Assembly (NCBI GenBank): GCA_947581865.1
Contig: CANPWA010000010.1
Coordinates: forward strand, 21,326 to 85,325
Source: an uncultured Acetatifactor sp.
GTDB taxonomy: Bacteria > Bacillota > Clostridia > Lachnospirales > Lachnospiraceae
Length of the DNA stretch: 64,000 nt
Reading direction: 5' to 3'
Every line of letters starts with the position of its first letter. Position 1 is the stretch's first letter. The notes beneath the pieces are model-generated. The model was not told the origin of the DNA and made no database searches. It saw nothing but the letters and a program-made list of their open reading frames with translations. Shown in pieces: positions 35,072-44,386 of the stretch. The position numbers and the translations under genes are program-made.

Positions 35072-35100
35072 AGTATAGCATCCGTTTTTTCACAACTCAA
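35072..35100 (-). promoter_or_regulatory. promoter of the two-component block
   Basis: TTGAGT (35095-35100), 17-base spacer, TATACT (35072-35077) on the minus strand, 37 bases before the GTG start of the first gene. Confidence 0.65.
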
Positions 35101-35150
35101 TTCTTTTTGTCGAAATTGGAAAAATGATGCAGGAATGATGCTTTTGAAGC

Positions 35151-35190
35151 AAAAAATTTCCCGGCACCGCCTGATGCGGTTACCGGGAAA
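35151..35190 (-). terminator. intrinsic terminator after ackA
   Basis: A long stem (TTTCCCGG and ACCGC arms, 35183-35190 with 35157-35164 and inner pairs, loop near 35171-35175) followed on the minus strand by six T residues (35156 down to 35151). Confidence 0.85.
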
Positions 35191-35224
35191 TGAGTAGATA
35201 TTTTATGATTTTTTGTCCTGCCAG

Positions 35225-36418
35225 TTATACCAGCCGCACGGTCTCCCTTGCGATGGCAAGCTCCTCGTTGGTGGGGATCACCATAACGGTAGTCTTGCTG
35301 TCAGGGGTAGAGATCGCAATATCTTCCCCTCTCCTGCCGTTAGCTTCCGCGTCAATGGTCACACCCAGATACCCCAGATACTCGCAGACCATACGTCTCA
35401 CCAGGGATGCGTTCTCGCCCACACCGGCGGTAAAGCAGATCACATCAACGCCATTCATGGCAGCCACATAGGAACCGATATATTTCGCTACGCGGTAACA
35501 GTAAGTCTTCAGAGTTCTGGTAGCGTTCACATCGCCGTTGTTATGCCCCTGCTCCAGATCACGGAAATCGGAGGACAGATTATCGGACAGCCCCAGCACA
35601 CCGGACTTCTTGTTCAAAATGGTCATGATGTCATCGATAGATTTGTTCTCCTTATGTGCGATGAACTCCATGATCGCAGGGTCGATATCACCGGAACGGG
35701 TACCCATGATCAGACCTTCCAGCGGGGTCAGTCCCATGGAAGTATCCACGCATTTGCCGTTCTTTACAGCGGAAATGCTCGCGCCGTTCCCCAGATGGCA
35801 TACAATGATCTTTAAATCTTCGTATTTCTTTCCCAGAACCTCTGCGGCTCTCTTGGACACATAGGAGTGGCTGGTGCCGTGGAAACCGTAGCGTCTGATC
35901 TTATACTTCTTGTAATACTCATAGGGCAGCCCATACATATACGCCTCCTCAGGCATGGTCTGATGGAAAGCGGTATCAAACACAGCCACCATGGGTGTGC
36001 CGGGCATTAAAGCCTTGCAGGCATTGATTCCGATGATATTTGCCGGATTGTGCAGGGGGGCAAGGTCGTTGCACTCCTCGATCGCCGCCATCACTTCATC
36101 CGTGATAAGCGTGGAGGAAGCGAATTTCTCTCCGCCATGCACCACACGGTGCCCCACGGCGCCGATCTCGTCCAGACTCTTTACCACACCCGTCTTTTCG
36201 TTGGTCAGAGCCTCAAGCACCAGACGGATCGCCTCGGTGTGATCCGGCATAGGGGTCACGGTCACTTCCTTCTCTCCGCCTGCGGGAGCATAGGTGATCT
36301 GGCTCCCGTCGATGCCGATCCTCTCGCAGAGCCCCTTGGCAATGCACTGCTCCGTGTCGGAATTGATGACCTGATATTTCAGGGAAGAACTTCCGCAGTT
36401 GATAACTAAAATGTTCAT
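35225..36418 (-). CDS. ackA: acetate kinase
   Basis: 397 residues, normal length. [18 protein letters not shown] is signature 1, and [19 protein letters not shown] is signature 2; [20 protein letters not shown] binds the nucleotide phosphate. It makes ATP and acetate from acetyl phosphate, the main fermentative ATP step in these bacteria. It follows pta by about 78 bases and ends with a strong terminator. Confidence 0.97.
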   Translation of the reverse strand: MNILVINCGSSSLKYQVINSDTEQCIAKGLCERIGIDGSQITYAPAGGEKEVTVTPMPDHTEAIRLVLEALTNEKTGVVKSLDEIGAVGHRVVHGGEKFASSTLITDEVMAAIEECNDLAPLHNPANIIGINACKALMPGTPMVAVFDTAFHQTMPEEAYMYGLPYEYYKKYKIRRYGFHGTSHSYVSKRAAEVLGKKYEDLKIIVCHLGNGASISAVKNGKCVDTSMGLTPLEGLIMGTRSGDIDPAIMEFIAHKENKSIDDIMTILNKKSGVLGLSDNLSSDFRDLEQGHNNGDVNATRTLKTYCYRVAKYIGSYVAAMNGVDVICFTAGVGENASLVRRMVCEYLGYLGVTIDAEANGRRGEDIAISTPDSKTTVMVIPTNEELAIARETVRLV

Positions 36419-36495
36419 GGGACTTACTTCCTTTCTGTTAATTATATTGATAATGCTTGTAAAAGAACCTATGTTTCCGCATCAGCTTCTGCCGT

Positions 36496-37497
36496 TTACA
36501 CCAGCTGCGCCTGAACTGCGGTGAGCGCTACCACACCCACGATGTCCTGCCAGGAACAGCCTCGGGACAGATCGTTGACAGGCTTTGCAATCCCCTGGAG
36601 CATGGGACCGTAGGCTTCTGCTCCGCCCAGTCTCTGCACCAGTTTGTAGCCGATGTTGCCGGCGTCGAGATTGGGGAAGATCAATATATTTGCATTGCCG
36701 CCCACGGGGCTGCCGGGAGCTTTGGACTTCGCAACGGAGGGCACCAAAGCCGCATCCAGCTGCAGCTCGCCGTCCAGCACCAGATTGGGATACTGCTCAT
36801 GGGCGATCCGGGTCGCCTCCACCACCTTATCCACCAACGCATGCTTTGCGCTGCCCTTGGTGGAGTGGCTCAGCATGGCGATGACAGGTTTGGGACCCAC
36901 CAGTGCCTTGAAGCTCCTCGAGGAGGAATCCGCGATAGCCGCCAGTTCCTCGGCAGAAGGATCCTGATTCAGACCGCAGTCGGCAAAGAGGAACGCACCG
37001 TTCTCCCCCATCTCCTTAAACTGGGTATCCATCACAAAGAATGCGGAAACCAGCTTTACTCCGGGCGCTGTCTTGAGGATCTGAAGGGCAGGTCTTAATG
37101 TGTCAGCGGTGGAATGGCATGCGCCTGCAACCATGCCGTCAGCATCGTTTGCCTTCACCATCACAATGCCGAAAGTAAGGTAATCCTTCAGCAGGATCTC
37201 GCGTGCAGCTTCGGGAGTCATCCCCTTTGCTTTTCTGGTCTCGTACAGAAGATTCACATAATCGTCCAGTTTGTCCGTGGTCTTGGGATTGATGACTTTC
37301 ACCCCGGTGAGGTCAACTTCCAGCCATCCGGCACCATCCATGATCTTCTCTTCGTCTCCGACCATGATGATGTCCGCGATCCCCTCCTCCATCAGCTTTG
37401 CGGCTGCCAGGAGCGTTCTCTTGTCGTTGGACTCCGGTAATACGATTGTTTTCTTGTCGAGCCTTGCACGCTCTTTGATGATGTCGATGTATGACAT
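36496..37497 (-). CDS. pta: phosphate acetyltransferase
   Basis: 333 residues from MSYIDIIKERARLDKKT. Short (class I) Pta without the N-terminal DRTGG region. Conserved blocks are GADGMVAGACHSTADTLRPA-like NDADGMVAGAC, AMLSHSTKGSAKH and NILIFPNLDAGNIGYKLVQR. It converts acetyl-CoA to acetyl phosphate for ackA. The ATG at 37495-37497 follows AAAGGAG. Confidence 0.96.
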   Translation of the reverse strand: MSYIDIIKERARLDKKTIVLPESNDKRTLLAAAKLMEEGIADIIMVGDEEKIMDGAGWLEVDLTGVKVINPKTTDKLDDYVNLLYETRKAKGMTPEAAREILLKDYLTFGIVMVKANDADGMVAGACHSTADTLRPALQILKTAPGVKLVSAFFVMDTQFKEMGENGAFLFADCGLNQDPSAEELAAIADSSSRSFKALVGPKPVIAMLSHSTKGSAKHALVDKVVEATRIAHEQYPNLVLDGELQLDAALVPSVAKSKAPGSPVGGNANILIFPNLDAGNIGYKLVQRLGGAEAYGPMLQGIAKPVNDLSRGCSWQDIVGVVALTAVQAQLV

Positions 37498-37559
37498 TTT
37501 TATTTCTCCTTTCCGTGAAACAAAATTTGTAAAACATCTTAACAAATCGAGATACATGT

Positions 37560-37588
37560 ATTATACTAAATTTGTGAATATTTAACAA
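37560..37588 (-). promoter_or_regulatory. pta-ackA promoter
   Basis: TTGTTA (37583-37588), 17-base spacer, TATAAT (37560-37565) on the minus strand, 62 bases upstream of the pta ATG. Confidence 0.75.
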
Positions 37589-37689
37589 GTCATAATCTGT
37601 ATTTCCCGCACATGTTATTTTTTTAACATAGGGTCGGATGCCGACAGGAAAACGCCGGCTGCGCTGCCCTGTGTAGTCAGGAGGAAAAT

Positions 37690-38958
37690 TTGGACCATCC
37701 CAGTCAGAACCAGAACAGAAAATTTCATGTCAACGGTATTGTTGCAGAGTATAATCCGTTCCACAACGGGCACAGTTATCATCTTCAGGATGCCGCCCGG
37801 CAGACGGAAGCAGACTATACCATAGTGGTCATGAGCGGAAGCTTCGTACAGCGCGGCGCACCTGCCCTGCTCAACAAATACAGCCGCGCCCGGATGGCTC
37901 TGTTAAACGGTGCGGATCTGGTGCTGGAGATCCCCACGCTCTACTCCATCTCCAGCGCGGAATATTTTGCCACCGGAGCGGTCACTCTGCTGGACAAGCT
38001 GGGGGTTGTGGACTATCTGTGCTTCGGAAGCGAATGCGGGGACGTTGCCAGACTGAAACCTCTTGCCGACATTTTGTCCGAGGAGCCGGAGGAATACACG
38101 ACACATTTAAGACAATATCTTAAGGAAGGGCTGTCCTATCCCATGGCGCGCACGCTGGCATTGATGCAAGTCCGTCCGGATCTAAATGACACCCGGGATC
38201 TTCTTGCGTCCGCCAACAATATTCTGGGCATCGAATATCTGAAGGCGCTCCGCCGCCGGAAAAGCAAAATGCAGCCCATAACCACCCCCCGGACTTCCTC
38301 CAATTATCACGACCGGATCATGGGCACCCATCAAAGCTCTGCCCTGGCACTGCGTCAGGCGATCTATGACCGTCAGGATATCCAGATCCTCGCATCCCAG
38401 ATGCCGGAGTCCGCATACCGGATCCTGAGTGCCTCCCTTGCAGCCAATGAGCCTCTGCAGCTTAGCGATCTGTCCTTCCAGCTGCACTATAAGCTTCTGA
38501 TGGAGGCCGAGAAGGGCTTTACGGAGTATCTGGATGTGTCTTCGGAGCTGTCGGACCGTATCTGCAGACATCTGTGCGATTTCACTGACTACAAGGCATT
38601 CTGCGATCTGCTCAAGACCAAAGATTTAACTTACACACGTATCAGCAGGGCTCTCTTACATATTTTACTGGACATCAAAAAGGAGGATCTGCTGCTTTAC
38701 GAACAGGCGGATTACATCTGCTACGCGCGGGTGCTGGGATTTTCCACAGAGGCGGAACCCCTCCTGCATGAGATCAAACGCTCCTCTTCCATCCCGCTCC
38801 TGACCAAACTTGCAGACGCGGAGAAGCTTTTGGACGATACCGCCCTGAAGATATTAAAAAAGGAACTTCGCATGAACGCCGTCTATGAGAGCGCAGCTGC
38901 CATCAAATCCGGCTGCCCCATGATAAACGAGTACAGAAGTCCCCTGGTCATTGTATAA
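37690..38958 (+). CDS. tmcAL: tRNA(Met) cytidine acetate ligase TmcAL (nucleotidyltransferase)
   Basis: 422 residues. GIVAEYNPFHNGHSYHLQ holds the nucleotidyltransferase HxGH-like motif, and VVMSGSFVQRGAPALLNKY and SAEYFATGAV are further family blocks. It acetylates C34 of elongator tRNA-Met using acetate and ATP. The start is TTG at 37690-37692 with AGGAGG exactly five bases upstream and no better ATG in the conserved region. Placing it next to pta-ackA, which make acetate, is common in this group. It runs opposite to its neighbours. Confidence 0.93.
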   Translation: MDHPSQNQNRKFHVNGIVAEYNPFHNGHSYHLQDAARQTEADYTIVVMSGSFVQRGAPALLNKYSRARMALLNGADLVLEIPTLYSISSAEYFATGAVTLLDKLGVVDYLCFGSECGDVARLKPLADILSEEPEEYTTHLRQYLKEGLSYPMARTLALMQVRPDLNDTRDLLASANNILGIEYLKALRRRKSKMQPITTPRTSSNYHDRIMGTHQSSALALRQAIYDRQDIQILASQMPESAYRILSASLAANEPLQLSDLSFQLHYKLLMEAEKGFTEYLDVSSELSDRICRHLCDFTDYKAFCDLLKTKDLTYTRISRALLHILLDIKKEDLLLYEQADYICYARVLGFSTEAEPLLHEIKRSSSIPLLTKLADAEKLLDDTALKILKKELRMNAVYESAAAIKSGCPMINEYRSPLVIV

Positions 38959-39010
38959 ATTATAAAAGCTGATCAAACCGGTATCCGATGCGCCACAAAG
39001 CTTTACCCCC

Positions 39011-39040
39011 GGGCAGCCCGAAAGGCTGCCCTTAATTTTT
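39011..39040 (+). terminator. intrinsic terminator after tmcAL
   Basis: Eight-bp GC-rich stem (39011-39018 with 39024-39031, loop CGAAA) followed by TTAATTTTT on the plus strand. It overlaps the end of the convergent DUF711 gene. Confidence 0.8.
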
Positions 39041-40396
39041 GAAACTGTGAATCGGGGCAGGAATCCTTCCGCCTCTGTTTACAAACGCCTCACAGGAAAA
39101 CGGATTCACAGGCATAATGGGCGCATAGCCCAAAAGCCCTCCGAATTCCACAGTCTCTCCAACGCCCTTTCCGATCACCGGAATGATCCTGACCGCCGTG
39201 GTCTTCTGATTCACCATACCGATCGCCATCTCATCCGCGATGATCCCGGCAATGGTGGAGGCTTTCGTATCTCCGGGAATGGCGATCATATCCAATCCTA
39301 CGGAACAGACGCATGTCATAGCCTCCAGTTTCTCCAGAGTCAATGCGCCGGCTGCCACCGCGTCGATCATCCCCTGATCTTCGCTGACCGGGATGAAAGC
39401 GCCGCTTAATCCTCCCACATAAGAGGACGCCATGACACCGCCCTTCTTCACCTGATCGTTCAACAGGGCGAGCGCCGCCGTTGTTCCGGGTGCTCCCGCG
39501 TACTCCAGCCCGATTTCACACAGGATGTCCGCCACACTGTCTCCGATGGCAGGGGTGGGGGCCAGGGACAGGTCAACGATTCCAAAGGGGACATTGAGCA
39601 TATGGGATGCCTCCTGGGCTACCAGCTGACCCACCCGGGTCACTTTGAACGCAGTCTTCTTGATCGTCTCGCAGAGCACTTCAAAATTTTCCCCCCGCAC
39701 TTTCTCCAATGCGTTTTTGACCACGCCGGGACCGCTGACGCCCACATTGATGATCTTATCCGCCTCCGTCACGCCGTGAAAAGCGCCTGCCATGAAAGGA
39801 TTGTCATCGGGCGCATTGCAGAACACCACCAGCTTTGCGCAGCCAAGGGAATCCTGCTGTTTCGTATACTCCGCGGTCTGCAGGATCATCTCTCCCATGA
39901 GTCTCACCGCATCCATATTGATCCCGGTCCTGGTGGATCCCAGATTCACGGAACTGCACACTCTCTCCGTGGTGGACAGTGCCAGCGGGATCGACCGGAT
40001 AAGAAGCTCATCCGCCGGAGTCATTCCCTTGCTCACCAGCGCGGAATAACCTCCGATAAAATTCACATCCACCTCATGGGCAACATCATCCAGTATTTTT
40101 GCAAGATATGCGAAATCTTCCACCGTGCGGCAGGCTGCGCCTCCCACCAGCGCCATGGGTGTCACGGAGATTCTCTTGTTGACGATGGGGATGCCAAACT
40201 CCCGGGAAATCTCCTCCCCCGTCTTTACCAGATTTTTGGCCGCCTCATAAATCTTGTGGTGAATGTTCTCACCAAGCCGCTTTACATCAGAGTCGATACA
40301 GTCGAGCAGACTGATCCCCAGTGTGATCGTTCTCACATCCAGGTTCTCTTTTTCTATCATCTCGTTTGTCTCAAGCACTTCATATTGATTGATCAT
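39032..40396 (-). CDS. DUF711/PFL family protein (UPF0210)
   Basis: About 454 residues from [14 protein letters not shown]. Conserved blocks are [47 protein letters not shown] and [16 protein letters not shown]. The UPF0210 family is related in fold to formate lyases but its reaction is unknown. It is nearly always next to a small ACT-domain protein, as here, 16 bases upstream. The ATG at 40394-40396 follows AGGA. Confidence 0.9.
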   Translation of the reverse strand: MINQYEVLETNEMIEKENLDVRTITLGISLLDCIDSDVKRLGENIHHKIYEAAKNLVKTGEEISREFGIPIVNKRISVTPMALVGGAACRTVEDFAYLAKILDDVAHEVDVNFIGGYSALVSKGMTPADELLIRSIPLALSTTERVCSSVNLGSTRTGINMDAVRLMGEMILQTAEYTKQQDSLGCAKLVVFCNAPDDNPFMAGAFHGVTEADKIINVGVSGPGVVKNALEKVRGENFEVLCETIKKTAFKVTRVGQLVAQEASHMLNVPFGIVDLSLAPTPAIGDSVADILCEIGLEYAGAPGTTAALALLNDQVKKGGVMASSYVGGLSGAFIPVSEDQGMIDAVAAGALTLEKLEAMTCVCSVGLDMIAIPGDTKASTIAGIIADEMAIGMVNQKTTAVRIIPVIGKGVGETVEFGGLLGYAPIMPVNPFSCEAFVNRGGRIPAPIHSFKN

Positions 40397-40412
40397 GTTA
40401 TCCTGCTCCCGT

Positions 40413-40685
40413 TCAGATTCTATGCATCTTGTCAAAAATTTCTTCCTTCTGGCATTTGATCACCACGCCGATCCCCTCTCCCAGTGCGGCAAGATCGTCC
40501 GCCATATCACCGAACACCTTGGAAGAACGATTGGTATCCACGATCATCATCATATTGAAATAATCCTGCACGATCGTCTGGGAAATGTCCAATATATTGA
40601 CATCATTTTCTGCCAGATAAGTACATACCTTTGCGATGATTCCTACCGTGTCCTTGCCCACTACCGTTATGATCGTCTTTTTCAT
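40413..40685 (-). CDS. ACT-domain protein (UPF0237)
   Basis: 90 residues that form one ACT domain: [19 protein letters not shown] then [19 protein letters not shown]. It belongs to UPF0237, the partner of the UPF0210 protein; the pair probably senses a small molecule together. ATG with GGAGGTAAAGAG upstream. Confidence 0.92.
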   Translation of the reverse strand: MKKTIITVVGKDTVGIIAKVCTYLAENDVNILDISQTIVQDYFNMMMIVDTNRSSKVFGDMADDLAALGEGIGVVIKCQKEEIFDKMHRI

Positions 40686-40781
40686 CTCTTTACCTCCCTG
40701 CCCGCCCCGGCGGGTATATTTTCCGTCTATGAGAGGAGTTTCCCTGCCTCTCCTTTGTCTTCGCCCCTGCTCCGGATCCCT

Positions 40782-41582
40782 TTACGCGATCCGGATCGCC
40801 GGCGTGGGCTCGCTGCGTTTTGCCACCTGCACGGAAAAATCATTCGCATGATAGGGATTGTCCCCCAGCGTGATCTCCATGCGCACCGCCTCATAGGCGA
40901 GTTCCGGCAGATTATTTTCCTTGCTCAGATGCCCAAGAAGGATCGCCTGTACGCCGTCGTGCAGGATCCGGCTTATCAGTCTTCCCGAATTTTCGTTGGA
41001 CAGATGCCCCCTGTCCCCCAGAATACGCTGTTTGAGATAATAGGGATAAGGTCCCACCTGCAGCATGTTCACATCATGATTTGCCTCCAAAAGCAAGGCA
41101 TCCATCCCTCGCAGGCACTCCACCGTATAATCCGTGAAATGTCCCAGATCCGTGCAGACGGCAACCTTCTTACGCCCATAAGATACGCGGTATGCCACCG
41201 GATCCGCCGCATCGTGGGAGATAGACATGGGATTGACCGTCAGGTCTTTGATGACCAGTTTCTCATCCGCCTTCACCACATGAAACAGCTCATCATCGAT
41301 CTCTCCCACGTTGGTCATATTTTTGACGGCATCGATCGTCCCCTTTGTGGCATAGATAGGAATCCCATACTTGCGGGAGAAAACTCCCAGCCCGTTTATG
41401 TGATCCGCATGTTCGTGGGTCACCAGGATCGCGTCAATATCCCTGCCCGTCAAGCCCAGATAATTTAACCCGCTTTCCGCTTTTTTGCCGCTGATGCCCA
41501 CATCGACCAGCAAATGGGTGGCATCACTCCCCACATACACACAGTTTCCACTGCTCCCGCTGGCAATACTGCAAAGTCTCAT
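40782..41582 (-). CDS. metallo-beta-lactamase fold hydrolase, WalJ/YycJ type
   Basis: 266 residues. LCSIASGSSGNCVYVGSDAT is the typical N-terminus of YycJ/WalJ, and the metal motif is VTHEHADHINGL; DLGHFTD and LEANHD provide further ligands. WalJ of Bacillus is a 5'-exonuclease-like enzyme linked to replication and cell division. Here it is not beside walRK. Its ATG overlaps the stop of the FtsA-like gene (ATGA). Confidence 0.9.
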   Translation of the reverse strand: MRLCSIASGSSGNCVYVGSDATHLLVDVGISGKKAESGLNYLGLTGRDIDAILVTHEHADHINGLGVFSRKYGIPIYATKGTIDAVKNMTNVGEIDDELFHVVKADEKLVIKDLTVNPMSISHDAADPVAYRVSYGRKKVAVCTDLGHFTDYTVECLRGMDALLLEANHDVNMLQVGPYPYYLKQRILGDRGHLSNENSGRLISRILHDGVQAILLGHLSKENNLPELAYEAVRMEITLGDNPYHANDFSVQVAKRSEPTPAIRIA

Positions 41583-43792
41583 GCTTTCTTCCTGCTTTCT
41601 TCCCAGTAGACCTCCATCTGGTCTCCGTCCCTGAGCGTCTCCATATAATCCGCATCATGCCCGTTGAGCTTGGTCATGATCTTCCGCCCCCGGGCATCCT
41701 TCAGATTAAAATCAATAAAATCAAATATATCCACGAACACATAGGAGGGCTTGCCCGAGAGCGTCACCATGTCCCCATTGACCAGCACCTTCAGTTCACG
41801 TCCGCCTCTCCTTCGATCCTCGTCCGAAGACGCTGCCTCCGCACTCTCTCCGTCCGATGCGTTTCCGGAGTATGCCCCGCTTCCGCTGTCTTCGTCTCCC
41901 CCGGCGCCGCCGTCCGGATCAGACAGTTCCCCGTCCCCGGATGCAGTACCGGTATCCGGTTCACTGTCAAAAGACGCTGCCTCCTCATCTTCATCAAGCG
42001 CGTCGTCCGTCACATCAAAACTCCATCTGCTGCCGTCCATGTCCCAGCTTACGGTAAAATTCTCATACACCTTCGTATCCGGTCTTGCCGGAGTATCGTT
42101 GACACGAATATCGGCACCCAGCGGCACATCCAAAAACTCTGCCACCTCTGCCACTGTATAAAAATTTTGTACTTTGATATCATCGCCCTCGCGGATCAGA
42201 TAGAATTCATTCTGTCTGCCGCCATTGACCTCTGCCGTCTTGGGCAGATCGATCCTGCTTCCGTTGGCGTATACATGAAGCTGCTCTGCCAGCTCCGGCA
42301 GACGCCCCAGTTCCTGCACCGCCGCCTCTCCCTCGGTGGACGCCTGTACAGCGATCACATCCCCGCTGTGGATCTGTGTATGTAAGTCCGCGGGGTCTCC
42401 GTTTAATCTGATCACTGCCGCCTCGCCGCGGCTCCCCCGGGTCATACAGGATTTTCCGTTGACCGTATAGGTCAACGCCTTCCCCCTTCGGGGAAACAGC
42501 TCCTCATTTCCAAACTGCGCCTGCATTGCCGCATCCGCCACCGTGAGCCTGCCATTGTCATAGAGCTTCATACGCTCCCTGTTAAACTCCACAAAGATAA
42601 AATTATTGCTCTGCTCATAGTAGCTTAGACAGATACCGATGGGGGTGACCATCAGCGAATCCATCCGGGCGTCCTCCAGCTCGAATACGATGTTCTGCAT
42701 GACTTCCCTTCCCCGGATTGCCACGCGCTCCTTCGCAATGCCCAGCTCTTCCGCGAGGGCATCCGTGTAACCCTTGATCACGCCGCCTCCGCCCACCACA
42801 AACACCGCGCTGACGGACTTGTCTCCGTTGAGTTTTTTGATGCAATCCGACACCATATGCGTCATATTCCGCACGGAATCCCGAAGAAGATCCATCACCT
42901 CCTCCGAAGTGATGGTCTGGGGCAGCCCCATGATATCCAGATATTCTATCACTTCCTCCGTACCCGCCTGACGTTTGATCTGTTCCGCGGTCTCGAAATC
43001 CACCAGACAGTGCTGCACCAGAATATCCGTGAGACTGTCTCCGGCCACGGGAATCATGCCATAGGCGGTGATCGTTCCTTCCTTAGTGATCGAGATATCA
43101 CTGGTGCCCGCTCCGACATCCACCAGCGCCATATTCAGCATCCGGAACTTCTCCGGAATTGCAACCTGAATGGCAGCAATGGGCTCCAGCGTCAGATTCG
43201 CCACATGCAGATCCGCCATCTCCACCGCCTTATACAGACCGTCCACCACATCGTCCGGCAGAAATGTCGCGATCAGATCCGCAGCGATGGTTTTCGCCTT
43301 GTGCCCCTCCAGATTGCCGATCTGATAACCGTTCATATAATAGCGCATGGCGGTATAACCCACACAATAAAATTTCAGATCCGTGTCATTGACCTTCTGG
43401 AACTCCTCGTATGCCTGCTCAACACCCATGGTCTCCAGCGTGTAGATATCCTCCGCCGTGATCTCCTTCTCGCTCTCGAAACCGTACTCCACCTGCGTAG
43501 TGACCGTGCGCAGAACACGACCTGCCGCCGCGATACACACTTCGGTAAGGCTGCGGTTCAGATCATCTTCCAGCTGCCTTTTCACGAAGGAAATCGTCTC
43601 TCCCACCTTGCCGATGTCATGAATCTGCCCGTCCAGCATGGCTCTGGTCTCGTGCTCCCTGGAACATTGCGCCAGCACATGAAATTTGTTTCCGCTCAGA
43701 TACCCCACCGTTCCCACAATGCTGCGCGTACCGATGTCCAGACCGAAGACAAGCTGACCCTGATTCTCTCTGTTCTCGTTTAATCCCGCCAT
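41579..43792 (-). CDS. FtsA/PilM-like actin-fold protein with acidic linker and C-terminal beta-grasp-like domains
   Basis: 737 residues. Residues 14-375 are an FtsA/PilM-type ATPase: VFGLDIGTRSIVGTVGYL (phosphate 1), IAAAGRVLRTVTTQV (SHS2), ALVDVGAGTSDISIT (phosphate 2), and VFVVGGGGVIKGYTDAL (adenosine). The rest is not in FtsA: repeated segments like TYTVNGKSCMTRGSR and LHVYANGSRIDLPKTAEV with DGDQ/EGDD turns suggest several beta-grasp/SLBB-like modules. A very acidic Ser/Gly linker (about 605-665) precedes the last one (LKVLVNGDMVTLSGKPSYVF). Role likely in division or envelope assembly but unproven. Confidence 0.85.
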   Translation of the reverse strand: MAGLNENRENQGQLVFGLDIGTRSIVGTVGYLSGNKFHVLAQCSREHETRAMLDGQIHDIGKVGETISFVKRQLEDDLNRSLTEVCIAAAGRVLRTVTTQVEYGFESEKEITAEDIYTLETMGVEQAYEEFQKVNDTDLKFYCVGYTAMRYYMNGYQIGNLEGHKAKTIAADLIATFLPDDVVDGLYKAVEMADLHVANLTLEPIAAIQVAIPEKFRMLNMALVDVGAGTSDISITKEGTITAYGMIPVAGDSLTDILVQHCLVDFETAEQIKRQAGTEEVIEYLDIMGLPQTITSEEVMDLLRDSVRNMTHMVSDCIKKLNGDKSVSAVFVVGGGGVIKGYTDALAEELGIAKERVAIRGREVMQNIVFELEDARMDSLMVTPIGICLSYYEQSNNFIFVEFNRERMKLYDNGRLTVADAAMQAQFGNEELFPRRGKALTYTVNGKSCMTRGSRGEAAVIRLNGDPADLHTQIHSGDVIAVQASTEGEAAVQELGRLPELAEQLHVYANGSRIDLPKTAEVNGGRQNEFYLIREGDDIKVQNFYTVAEVAEFLDVPLGADIRVNDTPARPDTKVYENFTVSWDMDGSRWSFDVTDDALDEDEEAASFDSEPDTGTASGDGELSDPDGGAGGDEDSGSGAYSGNASDGESAEAASSDEDRRRGGRELKVLVNGDMVTLSGKPSYVFVDIFDFIDFNLKDARGRKIMTKLNGHDADYMETLRDGDQMEVYWEESRKKA

Positions 43793-44385
43793 GAAAAAGC
43801 CTCCAGTTTATCATCAATTTGCCGGAAACTGTCCTTAAGCTCCCCGCTGTTGTCTATCACAAAATCGCAGGCGCGCCGAAATTCTTCCTCTGACAGCTGA
43901 CTGCCCATAATCCTGTCGATCCTTTCCCTGTCATAGCCCCTGCCTGCCTGCAGACGGGTCCGGCGCACATCCTCTCCGGCATAGACATACCACAGCTCAT
44001 CCACCCAGCCCTGATACCCTGCCTCGATCAAAAGAGCCGCCTCCACAAAGAATAATTCGGTTCTGCCATCCTGCTGCGCCTCCCGCCTGCGGTCTGTCAG
44101 ATATGCCTGCACTGCGGGATGAACAATGGCGTTTACCTTCTCCAGCAATGCCTCGTCCCCAAAGATCTGACGCGCCATCGTCTGTCTGTCGATCTCCCCG
44201 TCGCCGCCCAGAACATCCTCCCCCAAAAGGCTCACCAGTCTGTCAAAGCATTTGGTCCCCCTGCGCTTTACCTGATGCGCCACCTCGTCTGCCAGATAGA
44301 TCCTGCAGAGATAATGCTTTCCGATGTATTTCAATATTTCCGTTTTCCCGGCTCCCACGCCGCCGGTAATTCCAATCACTTTCAT
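43780..44385 (-). CDS. coaE: dephospho-CoA kinase
   Basis: About 201 residues from MKVIGITGGVGAGKTEILKY. Walker A is GGVGAGKTE. AEEV-like YLADEVAHQVKRRG and the LID region RLQAGRGYDRERIDRIMGSQ are present. It phosphorylates dephospho-CoA in the last step of CoA synthesis. The ATG at 44383-44385 follows GAGG and sits just after the polA stop; its end overlaps the FtsA-like gene by 13 bases. Confidence 0.95.
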   Translation of the reverse strand: MKVIGITGGVGAGKTEILKYIGKHYLCRIYLADEVAHQVKRRGTKCFDRLVSLLGEDVLGGDGEIDRQTMARQIFGDEALLEKVNAIVHPAVQAYLTDRRREAQQDGRTELFFVEAALLIEAGYQGWVDELWYVYAGEDVRRTRLQAGRGYDRERIDRIMGSQLSEEEFRRACDFVIDNSGELKDSFRQIDDKLEAFSWRD

Positions 44386-44386
44386 C

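Noticed and set aside
40389..41468. 359-codon plus-strand frame opposite the ACT and WalJ-like genes
   Set aside because: Shadow of two well-supported minus-strand genes.
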